A stretch of DNA of 16,035 bases from Acholeplasmatales bacterium. Its GTDB lineage: Bacteria; Bacillota_I; Bacilli_A; Acholeplasmatales; Anaeroplasmataceae. The DNA is taken from the NCBI GenBank assembly GCA_900770055.1, contig CAAGJD010000086.1, forward strand, positions 1 to 16,035, given 5' to 3'. The notes below the pieces were generated by a model that made no database searches, had not been told where the DNA came from, and saw only the letters and a list, made by a program, of their open reading frames with translations. Position 1 is the first letter of the stretch; the number at the start of each line of letters is the position of its first letter. Shown here piece after piece: positions 1 to 8,600 of the stretch. The translations under genes were made by a program, and so were the position numbers.

Positions 1-5
1 AAAAA

Positions 6-563
6 ATGGTATCAAGTAATGATTTTAAAAATGGAATGACCATTATATATGATGGGAAGCTATTTAAGATTTTAGAGTTTATGCATGTTAAGCCTGGTAA
101 GGGTCAAGCATTTGTAAGAACTAAGCTTCGTGATCTTAGAAATGGTGGAATTGTTGATGTTACCTTTAATTCTGCTGAAAAGGTAGAAAGAGCGGTAATT
201 GATAAAGTTGATATGCAATATTTATATGATACAGGTGAAGCACTTGTATTTATGGATGTTGAAACATATGACCAAATAGAGCTAACTCATGAGCTTGTTG
301 AATATGAAATGAAATTTTTAAAGGAAAATGAGATTGTAAGCATCGAAAAATACGGTGATGAAATCTTAGGAGTTATTTTACCTGATAAGGTAACATTAAC
401 TATAACAAAGTGTGAGCCTGCAGTAAGAGGCGACACAAAAACTAGTGCATTAAAGGATGCAATAGTAGAAACTGGTCTACTTGTAAAGGTGCCAATGTTT
501 ATTGAAGAGGGCGAACAAATCGTCATCAATACTGAAACTGGCAAATATTCAAGTAGAGCTTAA
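6..563 (+). CDS. efp: Translation elongation factor P
   Basis: EF-P binds ribosomes stalled on polyproline stretches and promotes peptide bond formation. The product is 185 residues, the normal family length, with the KOW-like N-terminal domain (about 1-62) followed by two OB-type domains (about 64-128 and 129-185). The conserved tip loop reads KPGKGQA, with Lys32 at the site that carries the post-translational modification in many bacteria. The C-terminal motif around GDTKTSALKDA is typical of the family. The ATG lies 5 bases from the window edge, so the ribosome binding site is not visible. The next gene starts 20 bp downstream with no terminator between, suggesting co-transcription. Identification is secure; the modification state cannot be told from the sequence. 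Confidence 0.97.
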   Translation: MVSSNDFKNGMTIIYDGKLFKILEFMHVKPGKGQAFVRTKLRDLRNGGIVDVTFNSAEKVERAVIDKVDMQYLYDTGEALVFMDVETYDQIELTHELVEYEMKFLKENEIVSIEKYGDEILGVILPDKVTLTITKCEPAVRGDTKTSALKDAIVETGLLVKVPMFIEEGEQIVINTETGKYSSRA

Positions 564-583
564 ATAATAGGAGTGTAAATAAA

Positions 584-1963
584 GTGGACATACAATCGTG
601 TATCTTATCTGGAGCTTTTCAAGGTGGTAACCTTGTGTTGTTTATATTAATGATATGCTTAATTCTTTGCTCAGCATTCTTCTCAATGTCTGAAACTGCA
701 ATATCTTCATGTGCAGAAACTAAGCTTGTTTTAGCGATTGAGGGAAAAAAGAGTGGAGCTAAAAATGCTTTATATTTATATGAGCATTATGATAGAACAA
801 TTACGACTATTTTAATTGGAAATAATTTAGTAAACACAGCACTTTCTACAATTTCTGTAGCTTTCTTTGCGACATTACTAATTAATACTGGAATTAATGT
901 TGAATTGATATCAACATTAGTTATTACATTAGTATTATTAGTATTTGGTGAAATTGTACCAAAGATGCTAGGAAAAACCTATCCAGAAGCAGTAGCAAGA
1001 AGAGTATCTATTATTATTCTTGCCTTGTCTTATCTTTTTTATCCATTAGTTGTCTTATTTATGGGTCTTCAAAAGCTTTTGACTCGTAATAAGGATGAAA
1101 ATACAATGGAAGCAGAAGAGCTTGAGGTTATTATTGATGATCTTGAGGCAAAAGGTGAAATTGAGGCTGATGAGGCTGAGGTAATGCATAATGTTTTAGA
1201 TTTAAAGGATAGATCTGTATCTGATATAATGGTTCCTAGAATTAAAATGGAAGCGTTAGATTATAATTCAACACTTGAAGAGGTTAAAGAGTTCATGCTT
1301 GATAATGCATACTCAAGAATCCCTGTTTATAAGAAGGATAAGGATCATATTGTTGGTATTTTATATGAACGTGATTTCTTCCCAGCTTTAGTAAAAAATC
1401 CTAAAATTAGCTGGAAAAGATTAATTAGACCTGTAAAGTTTGTTTCAGGTGCAATGAAGGTTGATGCCTTAATTGAGGATTTACAATCATCTAAAACTCA
1501 TATCGCAATTGTAAGTGGTGAATGGGGAGATGTATTAGGCCTTGTTACAATGGAGGATGCCCTAGAGGAATTAGTTGGTGAAATTTATGATGAACATGAT
1601 ATTCCTGGTGGTAATGATATTGTATTTAAGGAAGAAGAAGATGGTAGCTATACTGTAGATGCTGAAATATTTGTCGAGGATTTATTTGAAAGATTAAATA
1701 TTGGAGATTGTCCACAGGATGTACCAAGTAAGGTATCTGGTTGGTTATTTGCAAAATGCGAAAGCTTACCAGAGGTGGGCTTTAGTATTAGATACCTTGC
1801 AAGATATACAATGCAAAATGAAGATGATGAATATAAGGATTACAATAAGCTTTTAACAATTTCAATATATGAGGTTAAAAATAGAGCTATTACAAGAGCT
1901 AATGTAGTAGTTCGTGATGCCACCGATAAAGATATTGAAGAATTTGAAGCATCAGAAGAATAA
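584..1963 (+). CDS. CNNM/CorC (HlyC) family membrane protein with CBS pair
   Basis: This is a 459-residue membrane protein of the CNNM transporter/hemolysin C family, which is linked to magnesium or other cation efflux. Four hydrophobic segments lie at about 16-36, 76-100, 107-125 and 141-163. They include the family motifs FFSMSETA (33-40), GNNLVNTALS (79-88) and FGEIVPK (121-127). A tandem CBS domain follows (about 208-335, with DIMVPR at 214 and SRIPVY at 244), which usually binds adenine nucleotides. The C-terminal CorC_HlyC domain spans about 345-435. Start is GTG, chosen because TAGGAGTG at 568-575 sits at correct spacing. The gene ends with tandem TAA stops and a hairpin terminator. 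The substrate is inferred from the family only. Confidence 0.93.
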   Translation: MDIQSCILSGAFQGGNLVLFILMICLILCSAFFSMSETAISSCAETKLVLAIEGKKSGAKNALYLYEHYDRTITTILIGNNLVNTALSTISVAFFATLLINTGINVELISTLVITLVLLVFGEIVPKMLGKTYPEAVARRVSIIILALSYLFYPLVVLFMGLQKLLTRNKDENTMEAEELEVIIDDLEAKGEIEADEAEVMHNVLDLKDRSVSDIMVPRIKMEALDYNSTLEEVKEFMLDNAYSRIPVYKKDKDHIVGILYERDFFPALVKNPKISWKRLIRPVKFVSGAMKVDALIEDLQSSKTHIAIVSGEWGDVLGLVTMEDALEELVGEIYDEHDIPGGNDIVFKEEEDGSYTVDAEIFVEDLFERLNIGDCPQDVPSKVSGWLFAKCESLPEVGFSIRYLARYTMQNEDDEYKDYNKLLTISIYEVKNRAITRANVVVRDATDKDIEEFEASEE

Positions 1964-1969
1964 TAAATT

Positions 1970-2003
1970 TGCCAATCAATTAAGATTGGCATTTTAATTT
2001 ATA
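1970..2003 (+). terminator. Intrinsic terminator after the efp-CNNM pair
   Basis: TGCCAATC (1970-1977) pairs perfectly with GATTGGCA (1984-1991) around a 6-nt loop. A T-rich run follows. It starts seven bases after the stop codon, so it most likely ends the efp operon. Confidence 0.85.
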
Positions 2004-2180
2004 TTCTTTTAATTCCTTATAAAATGTTGTTTTTTTACATTTAAAAATAATATTATTCTATTATTGAATTATTACACAAAAGTTAAAAAATAGTGTTGAG
2101 TGATAATATTATAGATTATTATGTTTTAAAATATTTTAAAGTTTATTAAAACCTATATTTATCGGAAACATTAATGCTTT

Positions 2181-2212
2181 TTGGAACCTAATAAACTTAA
2201 CTATTGTATAAT
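2181..2212 (+). promoter_or_regulatory. murG: Candidate promoter of the murG leader
   Basis: A perfect -10 box TATAAT lies at 2207-2212. The best -35-like match, TTGGAA at 2181-2186, is 20 bp away, which is longer than usual, so the -35 is doubtful. Transcription would start near 2219 and include both downstream hairpins. Confidence 0.4.
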
Positions 2213-2247
2213 ACCAAAAATAATTGAATTGAAATACTTATTTTGGT
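2213..2247 (+). promoter_or_regulatory. Hairpin in murG leader (first)
   Basis: ACCAAAAATAA at 2213-2223 pairs with TTATTTTGGT at 2238-2247 with one bulged A, leaving a loop of about 14 nt. It is followed by GTTTTA rather than a clean T-run. It could be a leader structure or the 5' domain of a small RNA; function unknown. Confidence 0.35.
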
Positions 2248-2254
2248 GTTTTAC

Positions 2255-2300
2255 TAGGAAATCATCCCATCTATTGATGTATTTGATTTCCTATTTTTCT
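2255..2300 (+). terminator. Terminator-like hairpin inside the murG leader (candidate attenuator)
   Basis: TAGGAAATCA (2255-2264) pairs perfectly over 10 bp with TGATTTCCTA (2284-2293). A second 4-bp stem (CATC/GATG) lies inside the loop, and TTTTT follows directly. It is about 60 bp before the murG start and well downstream of the previous gene's own terminator. It therefore either ends a short leader or small RNA of about 80 nt, or acts as an attenuator. The structure is seen; the regulatory role is inferred. Confidence 0.55.
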
Positions 2301-2355
2301 CTTTCCTAAAGATATTATTTATATTATTTTGCATAATATTATTTAGGTGATATAA

Positions 2356-3288
2356 ATGTATTGTTTTACAGGTGGAAAAACTGGTGGTCATATTTATCCT
2401 TTAATAAATTTTATAAAAGCTACTAAAATTAAATCAATATATGTAGGCTATAAAGATTTTTTAGAAGAAAAAGTATGTAATCAAAATAACATTAAATTTA
2501 TAGGACTTAATTATAAAAAAGGCTTAATTAATATTTTTAAATGTATAAATGAATTAGATAAAAAACTAGAAAAATATAATATAGAAGGTGTAATATCAAC
2601 AGGAGGCTTTGTAAGCCTACCTTTAATTATTTATGCAATAAAAAATAAAATACCAATATATTTATATGAAGAAAATACTATACTTGGTAGATTTAATAAG
2701 TTTATGTATCCTTTTTGTAAAAAAATGTTTCTTACTTATCCTATAAAAAGGATGAAAAAGAAATATAAGGTTGTAGGTCTCCCTATGGCTTTAAAGCCAA
2801 GCTTTATAGCATATAAATATGATTTTTTAATTATAGGTGGATCTTTAGGTTCTAAGCCACTTTGTAATCTTGCTTTAAAATTAAGTAATAATTATAACGT
2901 ATTATTGATTGCAGGAAGATATTATGATGAATATAAAAATAAAGTTAATTCTATTAAATATTCGAATGAAATATATGAATTAATTACTGCATCAAAGGTA
3001 GTAATTACTAGAGGTGGTGCGATGAGTACCTATGAAGTAATGTACATTAATAGACCACTAATAATTGTTCCTAGTGAAAAAACTAAAGGTAATCATCAAA
3101 TAAAAAATGCTAAATTTTTAAGTGAAAATAATTGTGCAATTATGTTAAGAGAAAATGATTTATTTAGAATCAATTCAATAGCTTCTAAATTATTAAATGA
3201 TAATCAATATAAAGATAAAATGCTGAAGAATCAAAAAGAATTAATAGTAATTGATTCATGTGAAAAAATATTGGAGGAAATAAAATAA
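2356..3288 (+). CDS. murG: UDP-GlcNAc:undecaprenyl-PP-MurNAc-pentapeptide GlcNAc transferase MurG (short form)
   Basis: MurG transfers GlcNAc to lipid I to make lipid II on the inner face of the membrane. The N-terminal glycine-rich loop is GGKTGGHIYP (6-15, with His12). STGGFVSLP lies at 81-89, a LYEENTILGRFNKF segment matches the HEQN region, and a GLPM linker is at 141-144. The C-terminal nucleotide-sugar half shows GGSLGS (161-166), TRGGAMSTYE (218-227, Glu227 matching the uracil/ribose contact region) and NHQIKNA (246-252). The protein has 310 residues against about 350-370 normally, so loops are trimmed but both Rossmann halves remain. AGGTGAT at 2345-2351 supports this ATG. The murB start codon directly follows its stop codon. 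Confidence 0.93.
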   Translation: MYCFTGGKTGGHIYPLINFIKATKIKSIYVGYKDFLEEKVCNQNNIKFIGLNYKKGLINIFKCINELDKKLEKYNIEGVISTGGFVSLPLIIYAIKNKIPIYLYEENTILGRFNKFMYPFCKKMFLTYPIKRMKKKYKVVGLPMALKPSFIAYKYDFLIIGGSLGSKPLCNLALKLSNNYNVLLIAGRYYDEYKNKVNSIKYSNEIYELITASKVVITRGGAMSTYEVMYINRPLIIVPSEKTKGNHQIKNAKFLSENNCAIMLRENDLFRINSIASKLLNDNQYKDKMLKNQKELIVIDSCEKILEEIK

Positions 3289-4170
3289 ATGTTTAAAGGA
3301 TTTATAATATCTAATAATTTAGGTCAAATTATTGAAAATTCTTCATTTAAGGAATTAACTACTATCAAAATAGGTGGTAGGATTAAATATCTTTATATTC
3401 CTAAAAATATAGAAGCATTACAAAGAGCTTATAAATATATTAATGAAAATAATTTAAAATATTTTATTTTAGGTAATGGAAGTAATGTCTTAGCTAGAGA
3501 TTATGATTATGATGGTATTGTAATATTATTAAATAAGCTAAATAGTAATATAAAGTATTTAGATGGTTATATAGAGGTTAATGCCTTTACATCATGTAAT
3601 AAGCTTGTTAATGAGCTTTGTGAAAGAAATTTAGGTGATTTATCATATCTTGCAGGAATACCAGGTCTTATTGGTGGTGCGATATATAATAATTGTGGAA
3701 GCTTTGGGGAATCAATATCGAAAAATGTAATAGCTGTTAGCTATATTGATACAAATGGAATTATTCAAACAATAGATAATAAATCTTGTGCCTTTGGCTA
3801 TAGAAGAAGTGTATTTCATTATATTGAAGGAATAATAATTGAAGTTTTACTAGAGGTTCATGAAATTAATACCAAAGAAAAAATAGAAAAGAATATTAAA
3901 AATAGAAAAGAATCTCAACCAATAAGCTCAAAGAGTATGGGTTCTATTTTTAAAAATAATCCTTTAATACCTTCTTGGAAGATAATTGATGCTTTAGGGC
4001 TAAGAGGCTTTCAAATTGGAAATGCTCAAGTAAGCCAAAAACATGCTAATTTCATAATTAATCTTGGTGATGCTAAAAGTAATGATGTAATGAATCTAAT
4101 TGAGCTAATTGAAACAAGAGCTCGCTTAGAATTAGGCATTAGATTAGTTCGAGAAATAACAATTGTTTAA
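3289..4170 (+). CDS. murB: UDP-N-acetylenolpyruvoylglucosamine reductase MurB
   Basis: MurB is the FAD enzyme that reduces UDP-GlcNAc-enolpyruvate to UDP-MurNAc with NADPH. At 293 residues it is close to the short type IIb form found in Bacilli. FAD-binding motifs are TTIKIGG (24-30), ILGNGSNVL (60-68) and GIPGLIGGA (123-131). The catalytic set appears intact: Arg172 in FGYRRS, Ser219 in MGSIFKN, and a C-terminal Glu (Glu289 in the final REITIV, when aligned to the Bacillus-type C-terminus). The QVSQKHANFIIN segment is also typical. The ATG immediately follows the murG stop, and its ribosome binding site GGAGGAAA (3273-3280) lies inside murG, so translation is probably coupled. Confidence 0.95.
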   Translation: MFKGFIISNNLGQIIENSSFKELTTIKIGGRIKYLYIPKNIEALQRAYKYINENNLKYFILGNGSNVLARDYDYDGIVILLNKLNSNIKYLDGYIEVNAFTSCNKLVNELCERNLGDLSYLAGIPGLIGGAIYNNCGSFGESISKNVIAVSYIDTNGIIQTIDNKSCAFGYRRSVFHYIEGIIIEVLLEVHEINTKEKIEKNIKNRKESQPISSKSMGSIFKNNPLIPSWKIIDALGLRGFQIGNAQVSQKHANFIINLGDAKSNDVMNLIELIETRARLELGIRLVREITIV

Positions 4171-4175
4171 GATTT

Positions 4176-4200
4176 GAAAATTGTATAATTTTCTTTTAAT
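4176..4200 (+). terminator. Weak AT-rich terminator after murB
   Basis: GAAAATT (4176-4182) and AATTTTC (4187-4193) form a 7-bp stem with a GTAT loop, followed by TTTTAATTT. The stem has only two G-C pairs, so read-through into ftsZ is likely. Confidence 0.4.
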
Positions 4201-4216
4201 TTATTCTGCTAATTTA

Positions 4217-4245
4217 TTGAAAAAAATAGCGCTTTAATGTAAAAT
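4217..4245 (+). promoter_or_regulatory. ftsZ: SigA-type promoter of ftsZ
   Basis: TTGAAA at 4217-4222 and TAAAAT at 4240-4245 are separated by exactly 17 bp. A start near 4252 would give a leader of about 37 nt containing the strong GAGGGAGG binding site. ftsZ can thus be expressed separately from murG-murB. Confidence 0.7.
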
Positions 4246-4288
4246 AAAAGGTACAAGATAGCAAATATTTTAAGAGGGAGGGAACTAT

Positions 4289-5557
4289 ATGATTTTTGAT
4301 GAACTAGACTCTTTAGAGGCTGCCAAGACTAAAATTATGGTTATTGGTGTCGGTGGTGCTGGTAAAAACGCAATCGACCATATGATTGAAAATGAAGTTC
4401 GTGGTGTTGAATTTATTGCTGTTAATACAGATGCCCAGGATTTAAAGATGTCTAAAGCGAGAAAAAAGCTATTAATCGGAAAAACTAAAACTCATGGTCA
4501 GGGTGCTGGTGCTAACCCAGATGTAGGTAGAGCTGCAGCCCTAGAGGGTGAGGATGACATACATGAAATGATTGGCGATGCTAATATGGTATTTATCACT
4601 TGTGGTATGGGTGGTGGTACAGGTACTGGTGCTGCACCTATTATTGCTAAGGTTGCAAGAGAGCATGGCTGTCTTACAGTAGGTATTTGTACAAAGCCTT
4701 TCCAATTTGAAGGGCCAACAAGAATGAATAACGCTGTTGCAGGTTTAGAGGAGCTTCGTCAATATGTAGATACATTAATTGTAATTCCAAATCAAAGGTT
4801 ACTTCAGGTTGTAGATCAAAAAACAAGTGTACTTGCAGCATTTAGAGAGGCTGATAATGTATTACGTAAAGGTGTTCAGGGTATTGCTGAAATTATTGCA
4901 ATACCAGGCTTAATTAATGTCGACTTTGCTGATGTTAAAGCTATTATGAGTAATAAAGGTACAGCCTTATTAGGTATCGGTGTTGCTACAGGACCTAATC
5001 GTGCAATAGAAGCAGCAAGACTTGCAATTCACTCTTCATTACTTGAAGTTTCAATAGATGGTGCTACAGATGCGATTGTAAATATTACCGCAAGTCAGGA
5101 TGTAACACTTCTAGAGGTTGATGCGGCAATTGCTGAAATTAGAAATAACTGTGGTAAGGACTTAAACCTAATTTATGGTGCTGCTATAAATAATGATTTA
5201 GGTGATGAGCTTGTTATTACAGTTGTAGCTACAGGCTATGAGCTTAAGGCTCAAAGCAATGGCTATGATGAGCTTGCTGAAGCAATTTACACTAATATGA
5301 GTGATGAAAATATCACATATGATGGCTTAGGTGATTCTTACGATGATATTGATGAGCCTGTTGATTTAACACCTTCTGAGACACGTATTAATGAAATATT
5401 TGATACAGGCCTAAATAAGAAGGAAGAAAAGCGCAGATTAAAAGAAGAAGAAAAACGTCGCAAGGCAGAAGAAAAGAAAAGAAAAATAGAGGAGAAGAAA
5501 AATAAAGGTACTCCTCAAGGCAATAACAATTATCCAGATTGGTTAAATGATGATTAA
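4289..5557 (+). CDS. ftsZ: Cell division GTPase FtsZ
   Basis: FtsZ is the tubulin-like GTPase that forms the division ring. Residues about 12-318 are the conserved core: GVGGAGKNA (20-28), the tubulin signature GGGTGTGAAP (108-117), and the T7 catalytic loop NVDFAD (210-215, with Asp212 and Asp215). A linker follows that is acidic at about 325-376 and then strongly charged Lys/Glu/Arg at about 377-406. The protein ends YPDWLNDD, in place of the usual C-terminal peptide that binds FtsA or other membrane anchors. The start follows GAGGGAGGGAA, a very strong binding site. No ftsA or divIB precedes it, unlike the Bacillus order. Length 422 is slightly above the norm because of the charged linker. 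Confidence 0.98.
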   Translation: MIFDELDSLEAAKTKIMVIGVGGAGKNAIDHMIENEVRGVEFIAVNTDAQDLKMSKARKKLLIGKTKTHGQGAGANPDVGRAAALEGEDDIHEMIGDANMVFITCGMGGGTGTGAAPIIAKVAREHGCLTVGICTKPFQFEGPTRMNNAVAGLEELRQYVDTLIVIPNQRLLQVVDQKTSVLAAFREADNVLRKGVQGIAEIIAIPGLINVDFADVKAIMSNKGTALLGIGVATGPNRAIEAARLAIHSSLLEVSIDGATDAIVNITASQDVTLLEVDAAIAEIRNNCGKDLNLIYGAAINNDLGDELVITVVATGYELKAQSNGYDELAEAIYTNMSDENITYDGLGDSYDDIDEPVDLTPSETRINEIFDTGLNKKEEKRRLKEEEKRRKAEEKKRKIEEKKNKGTPQGNNNYPDWLNDD

Positions 5558-5561
5558 AATG

Positions 5562-5588
5562 TAGGATAGCTTAGGCTATCCTATTTTT
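5562..5588 (+). terminator. Intrinsic terminator of ftsZ
   Basis: TAGGATAGC (5562-5570) pairs perfectly over 9 bp with GCTATCCTA (5575-5583), with a TTAG loop, followed by a T-run. It starts four bases after the ftsZ stop codon. Confidence 0.92.
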
Positions 5589-5591
5589 CAT

Positions 5592-5622
5592 AAAAAAAGA
5601 CCATGAATTTACATTCATAGTC
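5592..5622 (-). terminator. Intrinsic terminator of the coiled-coil gene
   Basis: Read on the - strand, GACTATGAAT (5622-5613) pairs with ATTCATGGTC (5608-5599) over 10 bp with one G-U pair, and a run of seven T follows (5598-5592). It lies just past the stop codon of the leftward gene and back to back with the ftsZ terminator. Confidence 0.85.
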
Positions 5623-5625
5623 AGT

Positions 5626-8600
5626 TTATTGGTGTTTAATCCTGTTTGCTGTATTATTATAAACACGCTTTTCTTTTAAAAGAGCTTTTTTATGCTCAAA
5701 TTCGATCTTATTAATTCTTGATTGATGAGAGGATAGAATAATAGAAAGATTTTTCTTTGTAGTCTTTTTCTTTTCACTAAGAAGCTTTTTTTCAACCTCA
5801 AGTTCTATATCGATAGCTATATTCTTTTTCTTTTCTTCCTCATAGGCAGCTTTAATCTGTAGCTTAATAGCGATTGGAAGATGCTTTATTAATTCATTTT
5901 TAGTTTTTATGAATAAATCAAGATTATTAGCTATTTGATTCTTTTTATCCTCAATTTTTGCTAATAATGCATCCATATCATTATGATATTGATTATCAAT
6001 ATTATTAATGAAGGTAGTATAATCATTTTCAATGTCATGAAGATTATCATCGATAGCGTAAAGCTCGATATAGAATTCTTTAAGCTTATTTTTCTTTTCT
6101 TCAAGGATTTCATTCATCGACTTTTCATAATTTATTTCTGCTTGCTTTAATGATATGACATATTTCTTTTCTATAGCTTGTAGTTCATTAGTTGTATTAT
6201 TGATTTGGTTTAACTGAATAGCATTAGTCTTATTGAAATTTTCTTTAGCAATATTTGCTATGGTAATTGTTTCTTTTTCAATTTGTTCAATAGTTTTAGC
6301 CAAATCTATTTTGATAGATGCAACATTAGTATCATAGATATTCTTTTCAATATCTTTGAAATTGATAATTATATTCTCAAAGCCTCCTATAAAAGAAGAA
6401 ATAGGAATAAGACATCTATTTAATAAATAATCCTTATAGTAAACATCAAATTGATTATTTGAAGTTAATATTGTTTCATAATAAGAAGCCTTAAGAGCCT
6501 TAAGTAGCTTATCTAATTCAACATATAAGGCATTATAGCCAATTGTATTTGCTTGCTCTTGACCCTTAATATCTGAAATTTGCTTATTATAGCTTTGTTC
6601 AAGCTGCTTAATACTTTCATCAATATTTTTGGCTTTATTATCTAAAACTGAAATTTGCTTAGTGTGATTCTTTATTACATTATTTATAGCTAAATAACGC
6701 TCGTATAAGACTTTATTTTCTTTCCTAGAATTTCTTTTAGGCTTAAAAAATACCTTTTTACCTGTGTTATAGGCTAATGCTTGTTCAATATTAAATAAAG
6801 CACGATTATTGTTATCAATATATTTACTAATTTCAACTATTTGGTTATTTAATTTATTTTTTTCTTCATTAAGCTTAACTAGCTCATGCTCATAGGCTTT
6901 CTTTTTTTCAGAAAGAAGAGGCTCAAATTTAAATTCTTGGATGAACATTAATCGTTCATTAATTATTTCAAAGAATTTAGTATGAATAATATCTAAATAG
7001 CCAATCATTTCATTTTTAATTAGCTTAAATGTATTAAATATTAGTCCATTAGCTATATCAAAATCAATAGACTTATTTATACAATCATTACTTAATTTAG
7101 TAATTATATATTTAGCTATTTCATCAATAGATGTCTTAAAGCTAATTAATAGAGAGTAGAAAACACCTATTTTTTTAAGATCAATACGATATTTTTCATA
7201 AAGTAATTGATTAGCATTTTCGACAATATCATAGGTTGTTATAGCTTCATTGATTTTATATTCTTTATTAAGCTCTATGTCTAGTAATTGAATTTTATTA
7301 GTAGCATTATAGGCTTCATTGTTAATTTTTAAAGCCTCAATTGCTATTTTTTTAGTTTCGATTGCTTCAAATTTTTGATTTTGAAGCTCAAACTTTTCAA
7401 TAGAATAATCCAATATTTTTTTAGCATTTAAGACGTTAAGCTCATAAGTAGTAATATTGTAATTATTTAGAAGCTTACATTTTTCAATTTCTAAAAGACT
7501 TGATACAGTTAAAAAATTAATAAGCTTTTGATGTTTTTCCTGTTCAGTATTTAGATACATATCTTTAAGCTTTTCAGTAAATTCTATTTCTAATTCAACA
7601 TTTTTAATTTTACTAGAAATTGATTCTAATTCCTTTTGATATTTAGCCTCAGTTTGATCTAATAATGCCTCAAGTCTAATCGCTTTTATTGAACTTTCAC
7701 GTCTTGTGATGTTTGCGGCCTTATTATATCTTGAGATAATTGCCTTTAGGTTATATCTATGCTCAGCATCAAAGGAATTTTCAGTTTCTTGATAGTATTT
7801 ATTATCCTTTAAATCAGCCTCATTAAGGATAAGTAAAGAATATTGTCTATCTAAATCAGAAAGCTTTTTTTGAAGGTTATTTTTTTCAATAGCTAATTGC
7901 ATTTCTACACTAAGCTTTTTGATTTCCTTGTTAGTAGAAATCTCATGTGATTTAACGATTTTTTGATAATGCTTATTGATTTTTCTAACTGTTTGTTTAG
8001 CTGATAGAGGTAGCTCCTTAAAGTCGAAGTGAGCATATATTTGTTTTAAATCTTTTTCGTTTTCTCTTGTTATATTAATCAAATACATTGTGTGTTTATT
8101 TGATAAAAGCTTAACATTATAATCATATTCTTTTCTAATTGTTGTAAGCTCTTCATCATGCTCATTCATTTTTGTAGCAAAATCTCTTGCGATTCTTTGA
8201 CTTTCTAGCTGTTGATTTTTCTTTTTATCTTCACGCTCAATCAAAAGAGTGTTTTTCTTTTCCTGAAGTTTTTGAACCTGCAAAGCAGTATCTTGTTCTC
8301 TAATTGAAATAAGTCCTCTAATTTGATTATTTAGATTAATAGTTTCATTGCTTCTATTTTCTTTTATTGAAACTATTTCGTGTTTAAACTCTTCATTTTT
8401 GTCACTATATTCAGCTTCAATGCTTTTAATTTTAGCTTTATAGCTTTTTATAATAGAAGCATTTTCTTTTATGAATCTATTTATTTGCGTTTTGTATTCT
8501 TTATCTATTTTGTTTATTCTTTTTTCAAGGGTTTCATTGTAACTTACAATACTATCTAAATAAGACTGCTTAGCATTTTGGACCTGGTAGGAGAATCTAT

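Larger units (their letters stand above)
1964..2355. other. 392-bp gene-poor region upstream of murG
   Basis: No convincing coding region is seen on either strand; the longest + reading frames with ATG have about 10 codons and no ribosome binding site. Contents in order are the terminator of the previous gene, a very AT-rich stretch (about 2004-2180) with nothing I can name, a candidate -10 box at 2207, two consecutive hairpins (2213-2247 and 2255-2293), a T-run, and the murG ribosome binding site. No T-box core, S-box or other known riboswitch motif was recognised. Confidence 0.7.

Noticed and set aside
287..544. Open frame of 85 codons on the - strand inside efp.
   Set aside because: It lies entirely within a secure gene, has no ribosome binding site and its composition is that of a shadow frame.
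1964..2355. Possible small protein gene in the long gap before murG.
   Set aside because: The ATG-initiated frames found (for example at 2173 and 2277) are at most about 10 codons and none has a ribosome binding site.
4146..4170. Apparent loss of the catalytic Glu of MurB (LELGIRLV aligned with LEPEVRFI of E. coli).
   Set aside because: Shifting the alignment to the Bacillus-type C-terminus places Glu289 of REITIV at the catalytic position, with the preceding GI-L pattern also matching, so the enzyme looks intact.
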